From assembly GCF_042660285.1 (NCBI RefSeq), contig NZ_JBHSTP010000002.1, forward strand, positions 1 to 64,000: 64,000 bases of DNA. The letters run 5' to 3'. Origin of the DNA: Luethyella okanaganae. Lineage in GTDB: Bacteria; Actinomycetota; Actinomycetes; Actinomycetales; Microbacteriaceae. Every line of letters starts with the position of its first letter. Position 1 is the stretch's first letter. This document shows, piece after piece, positions 49,945 through 58,665 of the stretch. The position numbers were made by a program, and so were the translations under genes. Below the pieces are notes generated by a model that was not told the DNA's origin, made no database searches, and saw only the letters and a list, made by a program, of their open reading frames with translations.

Positions 49945-51237
49945 CTCCGCAGAGGCATCCGCGCCGGCCGGCCGACGACCGAGGCGCGCGGCCTGCTTGC
50001 CCACCCAGCTCACGAGCGTTTCGAGCGGGCCGCGCCGGCCGAGCAGGACGAGCAGCGTTCCGATGACGAGCGCGCCCGCGATGTGAAGCAGCCAGAGCTC
50101 CAGACTCGAATAGTCCCAGGGAACGACACCCTCGGGAATCCCGGTCTCGTAATAACGCCCCGTCACCGCCCCGACGATGACCACGTGCAGAACATATACC
50201 GTGAGCGGCGCGGACCCGGCGCTGGACACCGGCGAGAGGATGCGCCGAGCCAGCGGGCGGAGCATCGCGCCGACGAGAAGGCAGAGTCCTATCGTGGCAA
50301 CAGCGATGCCGCTGGTGATCGCCAGGTCGAAGAAGGTGCCGCTGTGCGGGGCTGGAGAGGCCAGCCACCAGATGCTTCCCCCTGGAACGGTCCCTACCAT
50401 CGCGCCGTAGACGAACATCCGCGCACTCTCCTGAGGATTGGGGTACTCGGGGAGGCTCGGCAGGGTGGATGCGATGTTGTCGATCCCGCCGAGCGGGCCG
50501 AGCAGCAGAAGACTCAGCCCTAAGGCGGCCGCCGCGAGCGCCGAGCCGACGACGACGAGACGGAATCCGAGCGCATGCCTGGCCTGCTGCCTGTTGGCAG
50601 CCAGCACGAGCCGGCCGACGACGATGCCCACCATCGTGTAGACCACCCAGGTGGCCACCGGATAGGCGCCAGTCACGAGGAGTCCGCGCACGAACCCAGC
50701 CGGATCATCGAGTTTCGCCCAGTTCGCGGAGCCGAGCCCAGACTGCTGCTCGAGACCGTTGCGGATGAGCGACGACAAGAACGGCCATAACCCCGCCCAG
50801 GCCGCGGCAACGACGAGGAGCACGGTGTTCGACCAGCGCAGCATGGGAATCACGCACCAGAATGTGACGCCGTAGTACACGAGGATCACGATGATCCCGC
50901 CCGGCACCAGTCCGAGCGTCATGCCGATGAGCACGAGGGCAAAGCCGCGCCCGAACACCGCCCAACGCGCCGAAGCCGCTCGACCCGCGGCGAGATAGCC
51001 TCGCGTCGTGATGGCGATGCCCACTCCGGCGAGCAGCGCGAACAGCGCCGCAGCTTTACCCGCCAAGACCTCACTCAACCATGTCCTCGCCGAAGGATCG
51101 TCGGCCAGTATTGTCCAGAGATGAGTGGCCATCATCCCGGCGAGAGCGAGAAACCGGGCGAGATCGATGCCGACGATGCGGCCGGTCATCTGACGGCGGC
51201 CGGATGGAGAGGATGAGGTCAGTTCAGAAGCGCTCAC
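49906..51237 (-). CDS. Membrane acyltransferase-like protein (DUF1624/HGSNAT and DUF418)
   Basis: This 443-residue integral membrane protein has about eleven helices. The amino part (GRIVGIDLARFLALAGMMATHLW) is the HGSNAT/DUF1624 start with its conserved His. The carboxyl part (PLTVYVLHVVIVG) is the DUF418-type ending. Such proteins transfer acyl groups from cytoplasmic CoA to extracellular sugars or lipids, but most actinobacterial members are uncharacterised. It is a stand-alone gene. Confidence 0.82.
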   Translation of the reverse strand: MSASELTSSSPSGRRQMTGRIVGIDLARFLALAGMMATHLWTILADDPSARTWLSEVLAGKAAALFALLAGVGIAITTRGYLAAGRAASARWAVFGRGFALVLIGMTLGLVPGGIIVILVYYGVTFWCVIPMLRWSNTVLLVVAAAWAGLWPFLSSLIRNGLEQQSGLGSANWAKLDDPAGFVRGLLVTGAYPVATWVVYTMVGIVVGRLVLAANRQQARHALGFRLVVVGSALAAAALGLSLLLLGPLGGIDNIASTLPSLPEYPNPQESARMFVYGAMVGTVPGGSIWWLASPAPHSGTFFDLAITSGIAVATIGLCLLVGAMLRPLARRILSPVSSAGSAPLTVYVLHVVIVGAVTGRYYETGIPEGVVPWDYSSLELWLLHIAGALVIGTLLVLLGRRGPLETLVSWVGKQAARLGRRPAGADASAELPPTERGEHVGA

Positions 51238-51674
51238 TGATCAACCGTAGGCAGATGATCCCGCCGCGCGCATCATCCGGTCTATGTAATTCTTTGGATC
51301 GCCCGACGAACCTCCTCGTCGTCTGCTCCAACGATGGAGCCGTTCACGAACGACGGGACCGTCCACGGATCGACGGGCCGACCCGCCGATCGAGCCTGTC
51401 GAAGTCAGCTCCTCAGGTGTCGGCGGCTTCATTTCGGCAGGTTCAATGACCGGGACTCACGGCGCTCGACGAACGGGACGGACGCCGGGACCGCGCTGGG
51501 CTCGAGGCACTGCGCATCCCGCCGCAGGTGATCGAACGACTCGGCATGAGTCTCGATGAGCTGCGGCTCATGCGCGACTCGCTCACCCGAATGATCGAAG
51601 CCGTTCGACGGCCATGAGACCCGACTTCCGACTGTCCAGCCGTGTTAAGAAACCGTTAGGGGACCACAAGGAAC
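51238..51674. other. Gap with dispersed repeats and a gene remnant
   Basis: GAGCCTGTCGAAGT at 51392-51405 and TTCGGCAGGTTCAATGAC at 51433-51450 are relatives of the repeat at 24006. A plus-strand frame ending at 51617 reads LEALRIPPQVIERLGMSLDE and then LRLMRDSLTRMIEAVRRP without a plausible start. It resembles the tail of a small regulatory protein and is probably a remnant. Confidence 0.4.
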
Positions 51675-51702
51675 TTGACAGCGCGCGGCGCGGGAGTAAT
51701 GT
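51675..51702 (+). promoter_or_regulatory. Strong promoter for the APC transporter
   Basis: TTGACA (51675-51680) and TAATGT (51697-51702) are separated by 16 bases. The expected transcription start at about 51709-51711 coincides with GTG at 51711, so the mRNA is probably leaderless. Confidence 0.75.
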
Positions 51703-51710
51703 CAACCCCC

Positions 51711-53822
51711 GTGACGAACGACGGGACTACCCCTCCTCCTGAGCTCAAATCGGCGAAGCACTGGATCATCGGCGACCCGCTGCCGAGCGAGTATCTCGAA
51801 GGCCAATTGCTTCCGAAGCACCTCGCCCTGCCCATCTTCGCGAGCGACCCGCTCTCCTCCGTCGCCTATGCACCGCAGGAACTCGTCCTGATCCTCCTGA
51901 TCGGCGGCCTCTCCTTCCTCACCTTCGCGCCGTGGGTCGCGCTTGCGGTCATCGTGCTGCTCGTCACCGTCGTCGCGAGCTACCGGCAGCTCATCAAGGC
52001 GTACCCCTCCGGCGGCGGCGACTACGAAGTCGCATACAAGAACCTCGGCGAGAAGGCCGGGCTCGTCGTGGCATCCGCATTGCTCGTCGACTACGTCATG
52101 ACCGTCGTGGTATCGGTCGCATCGGGCGTCGACAACATCATCTCGGCGATTCCCGAGCTCAACCCGTTCCGCGTGGAGATCGCCGTCGTGTTCGTCGTCA
52201 TCCTTGCGGCGATCAACCTGCGCGGCGTGAGCGAGTCGAGTAAAGCCTTCGCCCTGCCGACCTACCTCTTCATCGGCAGCGTCTTCGTCATGATCGTCGT
52301 CGGTCTGACCCGCACTCTGATGGGAGACGCGCCCATCGCGGAATCCGCCGGATTCGACGTGCGGGGCGAACAGCTCACGCAGGCCGCGATCGTGCTGCTC
52401 CTGCTGCGTTCCTTCGCGAGCGGATGCTCGGCGCTCACCGGCGTCGAAGCGATCTCGAACGGCGTGCCGGCATTCCGGCTCCCGAAGATCAAGAACGCGC
52501 AGCGCACCCTCGTGCTCATGGGTGGCATCGCCATCGTTCTGTTCGCCGGCCTCACGGCGATCGCGCTCATCTCGCACGTGCACTACGCCGAGAACCCGTG
52601 CAATCTGATCGGCTGGGCAGGGTGCGCGACCGAGCCGCAGCGGAGCCTCATCGCCCAGGTCGCCGCAGCGACCTTCGGCAACAATTCCTTTCCCTTCTTC
52701 CTCATCCAGGCGACGACCGCCCTCGTGCTCCTGCTCGCGGCCAACACCGCGTTCAACGGGTTCCCCTTGCTCGGATCGGTGCTGGCGAAGGACGGCTACG
52801 CGCCGAAGTCGCTCAGCACCCGCGGCGACCGCCTCATCTACTCGAACGGGGTCGTGCTGCTCGCCCTCGCGGCCGCGATCATCCTGATCGTCTTCCAGGC
52901 GAACCTCACGGTGCTGATCCAGCTGTACATCATCGGCGTCTTCGTGTCATTCACCGTCGGGCAGATCGGCATGGTGCGGCATTGGATCCTCGAACTCAGA
53001 AAGCCCAAGGCCGACCGCGGCTCGGTCGTGCGCGGCCTGGCGATCAATGCCCTCGGGGCCGGGATGACCGCCGTCGTGCTGCTCGTGGTGACGATCACGA
53101 AGTTCACGCACGGCGCCTGGCTCGTGTTCCTCATGATGCCGATCCTGTTCATGCTCATGCTGGGCGTGAGCCGCTACTACCGGGATGTCGCGAAGGAGGT
53201 CGAGGTCGACCCGACCACGACGTTCGGCTCGGCCCACGACCATGCGATCGTGCTCGTCGGCAAGATGCAGAAGCCGGTGCTGAAGGCGATCGACTACGCG
53301 ATCGCGGCCCGTCACGAGAGTCTCGAGGCCGTGCACGTCTCGATCGACGACGACGAGACGAAGCGACTCAAGAAGGACTGGGTGCGCATGAACATCCAGG
53401 TTCCGTTGCGCATCATCTCGTCGCCGTATCGCGATCTCAGCTATCCGCTCATCCAGTACATCAAGGGCCGCCGCGAAGAGTTCGGCTCCGAGGTCACGAC
53501 GATCTACATGCCCCAGTACATCGTCGGGCACTGGTGGGAGAGCCTGCTGCACAACCACAAGGCTCGTCGCGTGCGCCAGAAGCTCATGCTCGTGCACGGT
53601 GTGACGATCGCGCTCGTGCCCTGGCTGCTCGACTCCTCGGAGCTCATCTACGGGCGCCGTTCGCGGCCCATCCCCGGCCAGGACCGTCGTGGCGAGCCGG
53701 TGCGCCCGGTCCCGCGCAAACCGATCGCACCCGCGACGGTCGCCGGAGGCGCACCGCAGGCGCAGCCTCCGAAAGTGACCACCTCGCGTCCGTCGGCATC
53801 GCGTCGCCGCAAGCGCAAGTAG
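51711..53822 (+). CDS. APC-family transporter, KimA-like (probable K+ importer)
   Basis: This is a 703-residue APC-superfamily transporter with about twelve helices in residues 35-480, beginning FASDPLSSVAYAPQELVLILL. A large cytoplasmic carboxyl domain of about 220 residues follows, then a basic tail (SASRRRKRK). The DPLSSVAYA motif and cytoplasmic domain are those of KimA/YdaO K+:H+ symporters; a broader amino-acid permease role is possible. GTG at 51711 fits the promoter spacing, while the in-frame ATG at 51699 lies inside the -10 element. No c-di-AMP riboswitch is present upstream. Confidence 0.78.
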   Translation: MTNDGTTPPPELKSAKHWIIGDPLPSEYLEGQLLPKHLALPIFASDPLSSVAYAPQELVLILLIGGLSFLTFAPWVALAVIVLLVTVVASYRQLIKAYPSGGGDYEVAYKNLGEKAGLVVASALLVDYVMTVVVSVASGVDNIISAIPELNPFRVEIAVVFVVILAAINLRGVSESSKAFALPTYLFIGSVFVMIVVGLTRTLMGDAPIAESAGFDVRGEQLTQAAIVLLLLRSFASGCSALTGVEAISNGVPAFRLPKIKNAQRTLVLMGGIAIVLFAGLTAIALISHVHYAENPCNLIGWAGCATEPQRSLIAQVAAATFGNNSFPFFLIQATTALVLLLAANTAFNGFPLLGSVLAKDGYAPKSLSTRGDRLIYSNGVVLLALAAAIILIVFQANLTVLIQLYIIGVFVSFTVGQIGMVRHWILELRKPKADRGSVVRGLAINALGAGMTAVVLLVVTITKFTHGAWLVFLMMPILFMLMLGVSRYYRDVAKEVEVDPTTTFGSAHDHAIVLVGKMQKPVLKAIDYAIAARHESLEAVHVSIDDDETKRLKKDWVRMNIQVPLRIISSPYRDLSYPLIQYIKGRREEFGSEVTTIYMPQYIVGHWWESLLHNHKARRVRQKLMLVHGVTIALVPWLLDSSELIYGRRSRPIPGQDRRGEPVRPVPRKPIAPATVAGGAPQAQPPKVTTSRPSASRRRKRK

Positions 53823-54103
53823 GCATCGCCGCAAGCGCAAACAGGGAGTACAGCAGACACCGCAGTGCAAGCAGGCACCACCGCCGACCCGAAAGGGAGG
53901 CGTTCGCACGGAACGGAGGCCCCGACCCCTGAGTTGGGCCTCCCCTGCTACCCAATTCCTCCCCTGAGTAGCTCAGGCCCACAAGCTCAGGCCCACAAGC
54001 TCGAACCCACAGACCCACGAACCCACGCCCATAAGCACAGCCCACCGAACGCGGAGCGGTTCGAAGAATCGACGTCCGTCGCGACAACGCTATTCTGGGC
54101 ATC
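53823..54103. repeat. Repeat-rich gap after the APC gene
   Basis: GCATCGCCGCAAGCGCAA at 53824-53841 nearly duplicates the last codons of the APC gene. GGAGGCCC/GGGCCTCC (53915-53922, 53936-53943) is a terminator-like stem whose GGCCTCCCCTGC end resembles the palindromic repeat family. CTCAGGCCCACAAG occurs twice near 53971-53999. The crcB promoter (TATTCT, 54091-54096) closes the gap. Confidence 0.55.
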
Positions 54104-54523
54104 ATGCCTGCGCTGATCGGAGTGTTGCTCGGGGGCGCCATCGGCACCGGCCTGCGGCTTGCCCTCGACACCGCACTCCCACACGGAGACGCCGACTTCC
54201 CCTGGTCGACACTCGCGATCAACATCCTGGGCGCCCTCGCGCTCGGCTGGCTCGTCGGCGGCCTCTGGACCAGACCCTCGGTGCCGCACTGGGTGAAGGC
54301 TGGTATCGGTCCGGGTCTGCTCGGCTCTTTCACGACATTCTCGGCTGTGATGGTCTCACTCGTCGCCCAGACGTCCGCCGGCCTGTTCTGGCTCGCCGCC
54401 GGCTATGCAGGCGTGAGCATCGTGCTCGGCTTCGGCGCGGCGGCCCTGGGACTCTGGGCGGGTTCCCACATCGCCCATCGCCCGTTGCCGAGCGAGATCA
54501 CGGATGAGGGCAGCACGCTGTGA
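54104..54523 (+). CDS. crcB: Fluoride channel subunit CrcB/Fluc (first)
   Basis: This 139-residue four-helix membrane protein is one half of a Fluc fluoride channel. It has the GGAIGTGLRL start, the polar INILGALALGWL helix and the SFTTFSAV phenylalanine-box/Na+-site segment. ATG at 54104 is seven bases after TATTCT, giving a leaderless mRNA. The next gene overlaps by 4 bases; two homologues in tandem mean a dual-gene heterodimeric channel. It protects enolase and other enzymes from fluoride. Confidence 0.92.
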   Translation: MPALIGVLLGGAIGTGLRLALDTALPHGDADFPWSTLAINILGALALGWLVGGLWTRPSVPHWVKAGIGPGLLGSFTTFSAVMVSLVAQTSAGLFWLAAGYAGVSIVLGFGAAALGLWAGSHIAHRPLPSEITDEGSTL

Positions 54524-54888
54524 ACGGATGGCTTGTCGTCGCCGTGCTCGCGTGCGGCTCCCTCGCGGCAGTCGCGCGCTACCTGCTCGCTCGCGCGTTC
54601 CCGGTGCGCGCCAGGCATCTGCCCTGGGGCGTCCTGTCCGTGAACCTGCTCGGCTCGGCCGTCGGCGGCGGCGTCCTCGGCCTTGCCGAACGGGCTGCTC
54701 TCTCGCCCGAGTGGCGGCTCGTTCTGCTCACCGGCCTCTGCGGCGGGCTCACCACCTTCAGCACGTGGACCGTCGAGACCATCGAGCTCGTCGCCAGCGG
54801 CCGCTGGCGCGCCGCCCTGCTGAACGCCGGGCTCACTCTCACACTCGGCATTATCGTCACGGCGACCGCCTACCTGATCGCACGCTGA
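54520..54888 (+). CDS. crcB: Fluoride channel subunit CrcB/Fluc (second)
   Basis: This 122-residue partner of the preceding gene has the SVNLLGSAVGGGVLG helix and the GLTTFSTWTVE motif. Opposite membrane orientation to the first subunit is expected because dual-gene Fluc pairs assemble antiparallel. GTG at 54520 overlaps the previous stop codon (GTGA), ensuring equal synthesis. The 156 bases after it contain no gene. Confidence 0.92.
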   Translation: MNGWLVVAVLACGSLAAVARYLLARAFPVRARHLPWGVLSVNLLGSAVGGGVLGLAERAALSPEWRLVLLTGLCGGLTTFSTWTVETIELVASGRWRAALLNAGLTLTLGIIVTATAYLIAR

Positions 54889-55044
54889 GACGCCCCCGGG
54901 CCCCCGCACTCGATCTGCAAACCCCCGCCCAACGGCTTGCTCAACTGCTCGAGGCAGCCTAGAAGCCCCGCGCCGCACACCACTTGACTGCGCCATCCGT
55001 GTTTCAGCGTTTCGCGTGACCTCGGCCCGAATCGCGAAAGGCGT

Positions 55045-56115
55045 TCACATCATCGCCATGATCTGGCGAGCGATCATGCGCCCGGCCCGGCTCGCGCCGA
55101 TCGTGCTCGCCTGCGGCCCATAACCGGCGAGGAAGACGCGCGGATCCGTCCATGAGGCTCCGGCGGCCACTGTGAGACCGCCCGCCTTCTCGCGCAGCTT
55201 GAGCGGAGAGAGCTGGCGCAGCTCGGGCCGGAAGCCGGTCGCCCAGACGATGGCATCCGCCGGCGCGAATGTGCCGTCCGACCAGCGAACCCCATCCGGT
55301 TCTATCCGGTCGAACATAGGTCTGGCGACCAGCAGGCCGCGCGCGATGCCCGCGGCGATGCGGCGACTCTTCGGCACCCCTGTGCCACTCACGATGCTCG
55401 GCAACGCCCGCCCGGAACGTGCGGCCTCGTCTTGCATCGCGACGGCGGCAGACGCGCCCTCGACGTCGAGCTCCTGGGTGTCGAGCCAGTCGATCGGCCG
55501 TCGCGACACCCACGTGAGCTGTGCGGCAACATCCTCGAGTTCGAGCATGAACCCGATCGCCGAGGTTCCCCCACCCACCACCACGACATTCTGACCCCGG
55601 AATTGCTGGGCCGAGACGTAGTCAGCCGTGTGGACGTGCCGTCCCTCGAAAGTGTTCATCCCCGGGTAGTAGGGCACGAAGGGAGCTCCCCAGGTGCCCG
55701 TCGCGTTGACGACGATCTGCGTAATCGTCTCGCCGCGGCTGTGCCGCACCAGCAGGTCCGCCCCGCGGTTCTCGACGGCCGTCACCGCAACCGGGCGCTG
55801 CACGCGCAGCTGGAAATGCTGCTCATAGCTCCCGTAGTACGCCGCTACGATCTCCTTCGCCGGCCAGGCACGATCCGCGGTCTCGAAGCTGAGTCCAAGC
55901 TCCGACATTCCTGGCAGATCGTTGACCTTGTGCGCAGTGCCCAGACGCAGCGACTCCCAGCGATGCTGCCAGGCGCCACCCGGACCAGGCCCACGGTCGA
56001 AGACGACGAAATCGCTTCCGGCCTCCAATTCGAAGCGCCTGAGGTAGTACGCGACGGAGAGTCCGGCCTGTCCGGCGCCGATGACGACGACCTTGACGAT
56101 CTGGTCGCTTGACAT
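55045..56115 (-). CDS. FAD-dependent NAD(P)-binding monooxygenase-like protein
   Basis: This is a 356-residue flavoprotein of the CzcO/YUCCA-like group B type. The FAD motif VIGAGQAGLSVAYYL is at residues 11-25, the segment FEGRHVHTADY resembles the BVMO/FMO fingerprint, and the NADPH motif VVVGGGTSAIGF lies in the middle. The carboxyl PRVFLAGYGPQASTIGA is the second FAD contact. It could oxygenate a small hydrophobic or sulfur compound. ATG at 56115 follows GAGG. No linked gene hints at the substrate. Confidence 0.82.
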   Translation of the reverse strand: MSSDQIVKVVVIGAGQAGLSVAYYLRRFELEAGSDFVVFDRGPGPGGAWQHRWESLRLGTAHKVNDLPGMSELGLSFETADRAWPAKEIVAAYYGSYEQHFQLRVQRPVAVTAVENRGADLLVRHSRGETITQIVVNATGTWGAPFVPYYPGMNTFEGRHVHTADYVSAQQFRGQNVVVVGGGTSAIGFMLELEDVAAQLTWVSRRPIDWLDTQELDVEGASAAVAMQDEAARSGRALPSIVSGTGVPKSRRIAAGIARGLLVARPMFDRIEPDGVRWSDGTFAPADAIVWATGFRPELRQLSPLKLREKAGGLTVAAGASWTDPRVFLAGYGPQASTIGASRAGRMIARQIMAMM

Positions 56116-56177
56116 CACACCTCATCCCAGCACATCGACCCGCGAAGCGCCCATCGGGGCAGGGAGCCCTACATGCT

Positions 56178-56194
56178 AAACTAGCGGCTAGTTT
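56178..56194. promoter_or_regulatory. Perfect inverted repeat upstream of DUF3073
   Basis: AAACTAG-CGG-CTAGTTT is a 17-base perfect inverted repeat in an AT-rich patch. It lies 69 bases upstream of DUF3073 and 63 bases upstream of the divergent monooxygenase. It is a candidate operator. Confidence 0.55.
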
Positions 56195-56262
56195 TCACAC
56201 TGTCCGTTCGGTAAATCCCGGGTTCGCCACGTACCCGGCCTGGCATCGTAAGGGGGTCTCGC

Positions 56263-56472
56263 ATGGGGCGCGGCCGTCAAAAAGCAAAGCACACCAAGGT
56301 GGCTCGCGAGCTGAAGTACTTCAGCCCTGACACCAACTATGGCGCGCTCGAGCGAGAGCTCACCAACCACGGTGACAACCGTCTCGACGAGGACCTGGCC
56401 AAATGGCCGGAGTACGAAGCCGACGAGTACGAAGACCACTACGCCCCCGAGGACGAGCAGAAGCGCGCCTAG
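56263..56472 (+). CDS. DUF3073 protein
   Basis: This is a 69-residue actinobacterial DUF3073 protein. The signature MGRGRQKAKHTKVARELKY opens a basic amino half, and the rest is very acidic (DEDLAKWPEYEADEYEDHY). The charge split suggests nucleic-acid or ribosome interaction, but the function is unknown. AAGGGGG precedes ATG by seven bases. It usually lies near purM in actinobacteria, as here. Confidence 0.92.
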   Translation: MGRGRQKAKHTKVARELKYFSPDTNYGALERELTNHGDNRLDEDLAKWPEYEADEYEDHYAPEDEQKRA

Positions 56473-56814
56473 CCACCCACTAGGCATCGATCCTGCGGGC
56501 ATCGATCCTGCGGGCATCGATCCTGCGGGCATCGATGCTGGCGGCGCTCCTGGCCTTCCTCGATCCGCTCCCGCGAGAGCGTAGCGTCATCGCAGATCGA
56601 CTCCAGTGTTCACAACTCAGGCAGATTTCGGCGAGGAGCGGAGCCGTCACCGTCGGTGCGGACACGTTTCCGACTAGATCCGAAAACCGCCTGAGTTAGG
56701 CACGGACGGACGGGCAACCCAGATCGGGCATCCAGATCGGGCATCCAGATCGGCGCGACGGGCAACGATGTGCACCATTGAAGCTGTGCACCACTGAATA
56801 GGCGCAGGCCCCGA
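56473..56814. repeat. Gap with three sets of short tandem repeats
   Basis: GGCATCGATCCTGCG is repeated three times exactly plus a partial fourth copy at 56483-56543. AGATCGGGCATCC is repeated 2.5 times at 56721-56753. TGTGCACCA-TTGAAGC-type units are at 56769-56800. No gene is visible. The repeats lie between the convergent DUF3073 and purM genes. Confidence 0.8.
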
Positions 56815-57918
56815 CTACGAGGCGTATGCCCCGACCAGACGCACTGCTCCACCATCGACGCCTTTGGCACCCTGCTCGAAACCGCCGAGATCACGCGGGC
56901 TCGTCGAGACACGACCGGCCACCCATGAATGGATGTCTTCCGCCTCGAGTCGGGCTATCACGCTCGACGCGGCATCCGGGGCGACGACCGCGAACATGCC
57001 GATTCCGAGATTCCAGGTGCCCTCAGTGCTCTCCAGCGTGGCACCGGCGAAGTCACTCAGCACCCGGAAGACCGGGCTCGGCGACCAGCTCGAGCGGTCG
57101 AGTTCGACCCAGGAGCCCACAGGGAGCACGCGCGCGAGATTCGCGGCGATCCCGCCACCTGTCACATGACTGTAAGCATGCACGGCGCCCCCGACTGCTG
57201 GATCGTCGAGCAGACGCACAAGCGGTCCGGTGTAGAGACGGGTCGGTTCTAGCAGCACCTCACCGACCACGCCACCGAGCTCAGCGGAGTGATCGGTATA
57301 GCCGATGCCACGCTGCGCGAGAATATGACGAACGAGCGAGTAACCGTTGGAATGCAGGCCGGACGAGGCCATCGCGACCACGACGTCGCCGTGCAGCACG
57401 CGCTGTGCCCCGAGCAAGGCATCCGTCTCGACGACGCCGACGGCCGCACCGGCGACATCGTAGTCCTCGGCTCCGAGCAGACCCGGATGCTCCGCCGTCT
57501 CGCCGCCCACGAGCGCAGTGCCAGTGTCGGAACAGGCCTGCGCGATACCGGCGACGATCGAGGCGATCCGCTCCGGAACGACCTTGCCACACGCGATGTA
57601 GTCGGTCATGAACAGGGGCTTCGCACCGACCACGACGATGTCGTCGACCACCATGCCGACGAGGTCTTGACCGATCGTGTCGTGCTTGTCGATCGCCTGG
57701 GCGATCGCGACCTTCGTTCCGACGCCGTCGGTCGAGGTCGCGAGCAATGGACGCGTATAGGAGGTGAGGAAGGAGACGTCGAAGAGACCAGCGAAACCGC
57801 CGACGCCGCCGAGCACGTTCGGTCCGTGGGTCCTGGCCACGGCCGCCTTCATGAGTTCGACCGCGAGGTCGCCTGCGGCGGTGTCGACACCGGCGGCGGC
57901 ATAGGAGTTTTCGGTCAC
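56815..57918 (-). CDS. purM: Phosphoribosylformylglycinamidine cyclo-ligase
   Basis: This 367-residue AIR synthetase catalyses ATP-dependent ring closure of FGAM to AIR, step five of purine synthesis. Conserved blocks are STDGVGTKVAIAQAIDKHDTIGQDLVGMVVDD, LVGGETAEHPG, GLHSNGYSLVR and HVTGGGIAANLARVLP. GTG at 57918 is six bases from TAACCT (57925-57930), a leaderless start. It is downstream of purF on the same strand but separated by a divergent hypothetical gene, so it has its own promoter. Confidence 0.95.
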   Translation of the reverse strand: MTENSYAAAGVDTAAGDLAVELMKAAVARTHGPNVLGGVGGFAGLFDVSFLTSYTRPLLATSTDGVGTKVAIAQAIDKHDTIGQDLVGMVVDDIVVVGAKPLFMTDYIACGKVVPERIASIVAGIAQACSDTGTALVGGETAEHPGLLGAEDYDVAGAAVGVVETDALLGAQRVLHGDVVVAMASSGLHSNGYSLVRHILAQRGIGYTDHSAELGGVVGEVLLEPTRLYTGPLVRLLDDPAVGGAVHAYSHVTGGGIAANLARVLPVGSWVELDRSSWSPSPVFRVLSDFAGATLESTEGTWNLGIGMFAVVAPDAASSVIARLEAEDIHSWVAGRVSTSPRDLGGFEQGAKGVDGGAVRLVGAYAS

Positions 57919-57924
57919 TTCACT

Positions 57925-57961
57925 AGGTTACCGGCGCAACGCCCGGCCCGCCGATTACACT
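57925..57961. promoter_or_regulatory. Back-to-back leaderless promoters of purM and the 57968 gene
   Basis: TAACCT (minus strand, 57925-57930) and TACACT (plus strand, 57956-57961) each end six bases before the start codon they serve. Only 49 bases separate the two genes. Confidence 0.7.
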
Positions 57962-57967
57962 GGCGTC

Positions 57968-58582
57968 ATGCACGCCTCCGGTGCAGGATCGTGGACCATT
58001 CGCGAAGATGCGAGTCGCCAGATCCTCCTCGCGCTCTATCTGCGCGACGCGCTCGCGATCGAGACGCCGCTGGGATTGCCTCGGCTGCGGGATGTCCGCG
58101 CCGGCGAAGGCCTCGTTCTGACCCCGGAGGAGCAGGAGGAGCTGGACGCGCAGTGGGAACGCTGGTGGCTCACCGCCATCGAGCCGGAACGGCATCCCTC
58201 GCTCGTTCCCCTCGAACTCGTCGAGGAGTTCGGTTTCGACATCGCGTTGCCGATCGGCGGGGCCGAACTGCTCAGGCGTGCGATCGTGCCATTCGCAGCC
58301 GCCGCAGAGGAATGGACCAGGACGACGCACGAACAGTTCAGTTCGCGCGCCACGGAACCACACGGTTCGCAGTATCTCGCCTATGCCGGGCTCGTCGCCG
58401 AGCACGAACGCACCACCGGGCGACGCGCCCACGCCTTCGAGCTCAACGTCGAGGTGCTGCCGCTCGCCGAGCGGGGCGCGTGGTGGATCGGCAACTCGAC
58501 GGTCGCCGTGACGGACTCGCTCCGCAACGACGCGACGGCCTACGCCACGGCGTTGCGGCCGATCATCTCCGAGATCGCCTGA
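57968..58582 (+). CDS. Conserved hypothetical protein (zinc-binding alcohol dehydrogenase-unrelated, soluble)
   Basis: This is a 204-residue soluble protein without membrane spans or recognised motifs. Notable are an acidic EEQEELDAQWERWWL helix near residue 55 and a carboxyl segment GAWWIGNSTVAVTDSLRNDATAYATALRPII. It is probably a lineage-specific conserved gene of the purine neighbourhood. It is transcribed divergently from purM and convergently to purF. ATG at 57968 has TACACT six bases upstream. No function can be proposed. Confidence 0.7.
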   Translation: MHASGAGSWTIREDASRQILLALYLRDALAIETPLGLPRLRDVRAGEGLVLTPEEQEELDAQWERWWLTAIEPERHPSLVPLELVEEFGFDIALPIGGAELLRRAIVPFAAAAEEWTRTTHEQFSSRATEPHGSQYLAYAGLVAEHERTTGRRAHAFELNVEVLPLAERGAWWIGNSTVAVTDSLRNDATAYATALRPIISEIA

Positions 58583-58665
58583 GCGGCGCAGGGCAGGGAG
58601 GCTTCGGTTGCTCGTTCCTCGAGCCATCAAGCCATCAGTGTGCTCAGGAGCAGACGCGCGAGCAG

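Noticed and set aside
51600..51710. c-di-AMP riboswitch before the KimA-like gene
   Set aside because: The promoter lies immediately before the start codon, so there is no leader RNA.
54040..54103. Fluoride riboswitch before crcB
   Set aside because: The -10 element TATTCT is seven bases before the start codon, leaving no leader in which a riboswitch could form.
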